DNA of 64,000 bases from DASQZT01 sp963728965 (GTDB lineage Bacteria > Acidobacteriota > Terriglobia > Bryobacterales > Bryobacteraceae): assembly GCA_963728965.1 (NCBI GenBank), contig CAVSMH010000006.1:806001-870000 (forward strand), in the 5' to 3' direction. The notes below the pieces were generated by a model. That model searched no databases, had not been told where the DNA came from, and saw only the letters and a program-made list of their open reading frames with translations. Shown piece after piece: positions 62,598-64,000 of the stretch. Both the position numbers and the translations under genes were made by a program. Numbering within the stretch: position 1 is the stretch's first letter; the number at the start of each line of letters is the position of its first letter.

Positions 62598-63549
62598 ATG
62601 GACGGCATTAAAACCCTTCAGGACGCGATCCTTCACTTCAGCGATTTCGAGAATTGCCGCCGAGTGATGATGAAACTCCGGTGGCCAGACGGCGTAGTGA
62701 AGTGTCCGTACTGTGGCTCCGCTAAGCTGACTTATCTCGCCAAGAACCGGGTCTGGAAGTGCTATACCGGCCATGACAGGCCGAAGTTTTCGCTCAAGAC
62801 CGGGACTATTTTCGAGGATTCCCCTTTGGGCCTGGACAAGTGGCTCGCCGCCTTGTGGCTGGTTGTCAACTGCAAAAATGGCATCAGTTCTTGCGAGTCG
62901 GCTCGCGATTTGGGGGTCACCCAGAAGACGGCTTGGTTCATGAATCATCGCCTGCGTTTCGCCTTGAAGAACGGCGGACTCGGTATGCTGTGCGGCGAAG
63001 TGGAAGCGGACGAAACATTCATCGGCGGCAAGGCTCGGAACATGCACGCCGACCAAACGCGCCGAAAAGATCAGTGGCACCGGTCCAAAAGACAAAACCG
63101 CCGTCATGGGGATTTTGGAGCGCGGCGGCGAGGTTCGCACTTCGGTTGTTCCGAACCGGAAGAAGAAGGCGCTCCAGTCCGAGGTTCGCAAGCACGTTGA
63201 GGCCGGTTCCGCTCTCTTCACCGATGCGCTGAAATCATATGAGGGGTTGGATGAATTCCAGCATCAGGTAGTTGACCATGCCGTGCAATACGTGGACGGC
63301 AAGATCCACACCAACGGACTGGAGAACTTCTGGTCCTTACTCAAGCGCGGACTGAATGGGACCTACATTTCGGTTGAGCCATTTCATCTGTTCCGGTATC
63401 TAGATGAGCAGACTTTCCGCTACAACAACCGAAAAGACATGGACGATTACGACCGCTTTGAATTGGCCCTATCCCGGATCACCGGTAAACGGTTGACCTA
63501 CGAACACCTCACCGGCAAGGATCGGGAGCCTGACACGGCGGTCATGTAA
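62598..63549 (+). pseudogene. IS1595-family transposase, frameshifted
   Basis: M-D-G-I-K-T-L-Q-D-A with zinc ribbon C-P-Y-C-G-S and a C-Y-T-G-H pair (ISXO2-like), then the DDE start E-V-E-A-D-E-T-F-I-G-G-K. At 63052-63053 an extra C in GACCAAACG shifts the frame; the second frame (K-R-A-E-K-I-S-G-T-G-P-K-D-K-T-A-V-M-G-I) carries the rest, including F-T-D-A-L-K-S-Y and N-G-L-E-N-F-W-S-L-L-K-R with the final acidic residue. With the base removed it would be about 317 residues, the family norm. Inverted repeats were not located. Confidence 0.88.
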
Positions 63550-63588
63550 AACGGCAAGGCAGAGGGAAGAGGAAGCACAACAGTCAAT

Positions 63589-63918
63589 ATGAGCCAAGAA
63601 GAGCAGTTCGCCAGCAACGGTAGACTCGTGGCCGAATATGCGGAAGCTAAACAGCGGCTAATAGCACTTCGCGCAGAAACTCGAAGGATCGCCGAGTCTG
63701 CGGAAAAACCCGGGAAGTTTATCCATTCGGCGCATCCGCGAATGTACAAGAATGGAATCCAGTACGCCAAACAGATACCTCCGCCGGATAAGATTGCGGA
63801 GTTCCTAAATCAAATTTCCAGCGAAGCAGAAAAGGTGGAATCTCTTGGCGCACAACTGTCTGCGCTGGGAATATCCCCGGATCATGAATTCATGGCTCCC
63901 TTTGTAAAGCCGGATTAA
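63589..63918 (+). CDS. Small hypothetical protein after the transposase
   Basis: 109 residues, mostly predicted helix with a coiled-coil-like first half (A-E-Y-A-E-A-K-Q-R-L-I-A-L-R-A-E-T-R-R-I-A-E) and an F-I-H-S-A-H-P-R-M-Y-K-N-G middle. It starts 39 bases after the transposase stop on the same strand, with a purine-rich AGAGGAAG some 14 bases upstream. IS1595-type elements often carry passenger genes, so it may belong to the element; I do not recognise a family. No matching right inverted repeat was found after it. Confidence 0.6.
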   Translation: MSQEEQFASNGRLVAEYAEAKQRLIALRAETRRIAESAEKPGKFIHSAHPRMYKNGIQYAKQIPPPDKIAEFLNQISSEAEKVESLGAQLSALGISPDHEFMAPFVKPD

Positions 63919-63946
63919 AGAAGATAAGCCGAAGCCCACAAACTCT

Positions 63947-64000
63947 TCAGTCCTTGGCGGTCCTTTTGGCGACGAGTTGGTCCAATTGCTCATCGGTGAT
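63947..64000 (-). CDS. C-terminal end of a gene beyond the right edge
   Basis: On the minus strand the last 54 bases read I-T-D-E-Q-L-D-Q-L-V-A-K-R-T-A-K-D followed by TGA at 63947-63949. The residues look like the helical end of a coding sequence, but with only 17 codons in view no product can be named, and a chance frame is possible. Confidence 0.3.
   Translation of the reverse strand: MTDEQLDQLVAKRTAKD

Noticed and set aside
63040..63060. Programmed frameshift in the IS1595 transposase
   Set aside because: The site GACCAAACG has no slippery heptamer and IS1595 transposases are normally single-frame; an inserted base is simpler.

Overview
The window is about 64 kb of GC-rich bacterial chromosome that looks like a soil Acidobacteriota of the Solibacter/Bryobacter type. 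This rests on the gene families present: a duplicated-permease (ADOP/MacB-like) transporter, an Oar-like TonB-dependent receptor with an N-terminal carboxypeptidase-regulatory domain, a paired DUF1552/DUF1592 c-type cytochrome set, a protein kinase-TolB-TPR protein next to an ECF sigma factor, several GTG starts and many secreted sugar enzymes. No rRNA, complete tRNA, CRISPR array or prophage was seen.

Layout. 1-24.3 kb is mostly intact chromosome. It begins with a DUF4062/STAND ATPase that runs off the left edge, then a DUF1552-DUF1592 pair, a secreted S46 peptidase, a HipA-like kinase, a histone-H1-like protein, a lytic transglycosylase whose tail is cut by an IS630 element, an EF-G2-type GTPase, thiG, an M48 protease homologue with a broken metal site, a TonB protein, and a two-gene sugar-nucleotide operon. 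The second gene of that operon is a kinase plus pyrophosphorylase fusion. 24.3-34.8 kb is a decay island. It holds an esterase relic, three aldo/keto reductase paralogues each broken by a different lesion, a complete ISL3 element, a 131-bp MITE, IS21-like terminal repeats that cut a response regulator, a frameshifted histidine kinase, an IS3 fragment, an SCO1 relic and a TolB-like fragment. Only a cupin/CMD protein and one alpha/beta hydrolase look intact there.

34.8-62.3 kb is again intact. It contains DUF1175 with a GH78 rhamnosidase, an RRM protein with two small genes, an SDR and its divergent Oar-like receptor, sdhCAB, and a plus-strand cluster of sugar-acid enzymes (DUF362, mannonate dehydratase-like, enolase superfamily, RraA-like) that all carry export signals. 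After these come a membrane metallophosphoesterase, the ADOP permease, a small secreted protein and the kinase/sigma pair. 62.5-63.6 kb is a frameshifted IS1595-type transposase with a strong promoter, followed by a small unknown gene and the last codons of another gene at the right edge.

Together the intact genes describe an aerobic heterotroph that takes up plant-polymer fragments through TonB systems, cleaves rhamnosides, processes uronate-like acids partly outside the cytoplasm, and respires through a Bacteroidetes-type succinate dehydrogenase. The most novel gene is the reversed-order GHMP-kinase/UDP-sugar pyrophosphorylase fusion at 20.9-24.3 kb. Pseudogene calls rest on reading both frames across each lesion; sequencing error cannot be excluded for single-base changes in homopolymers.
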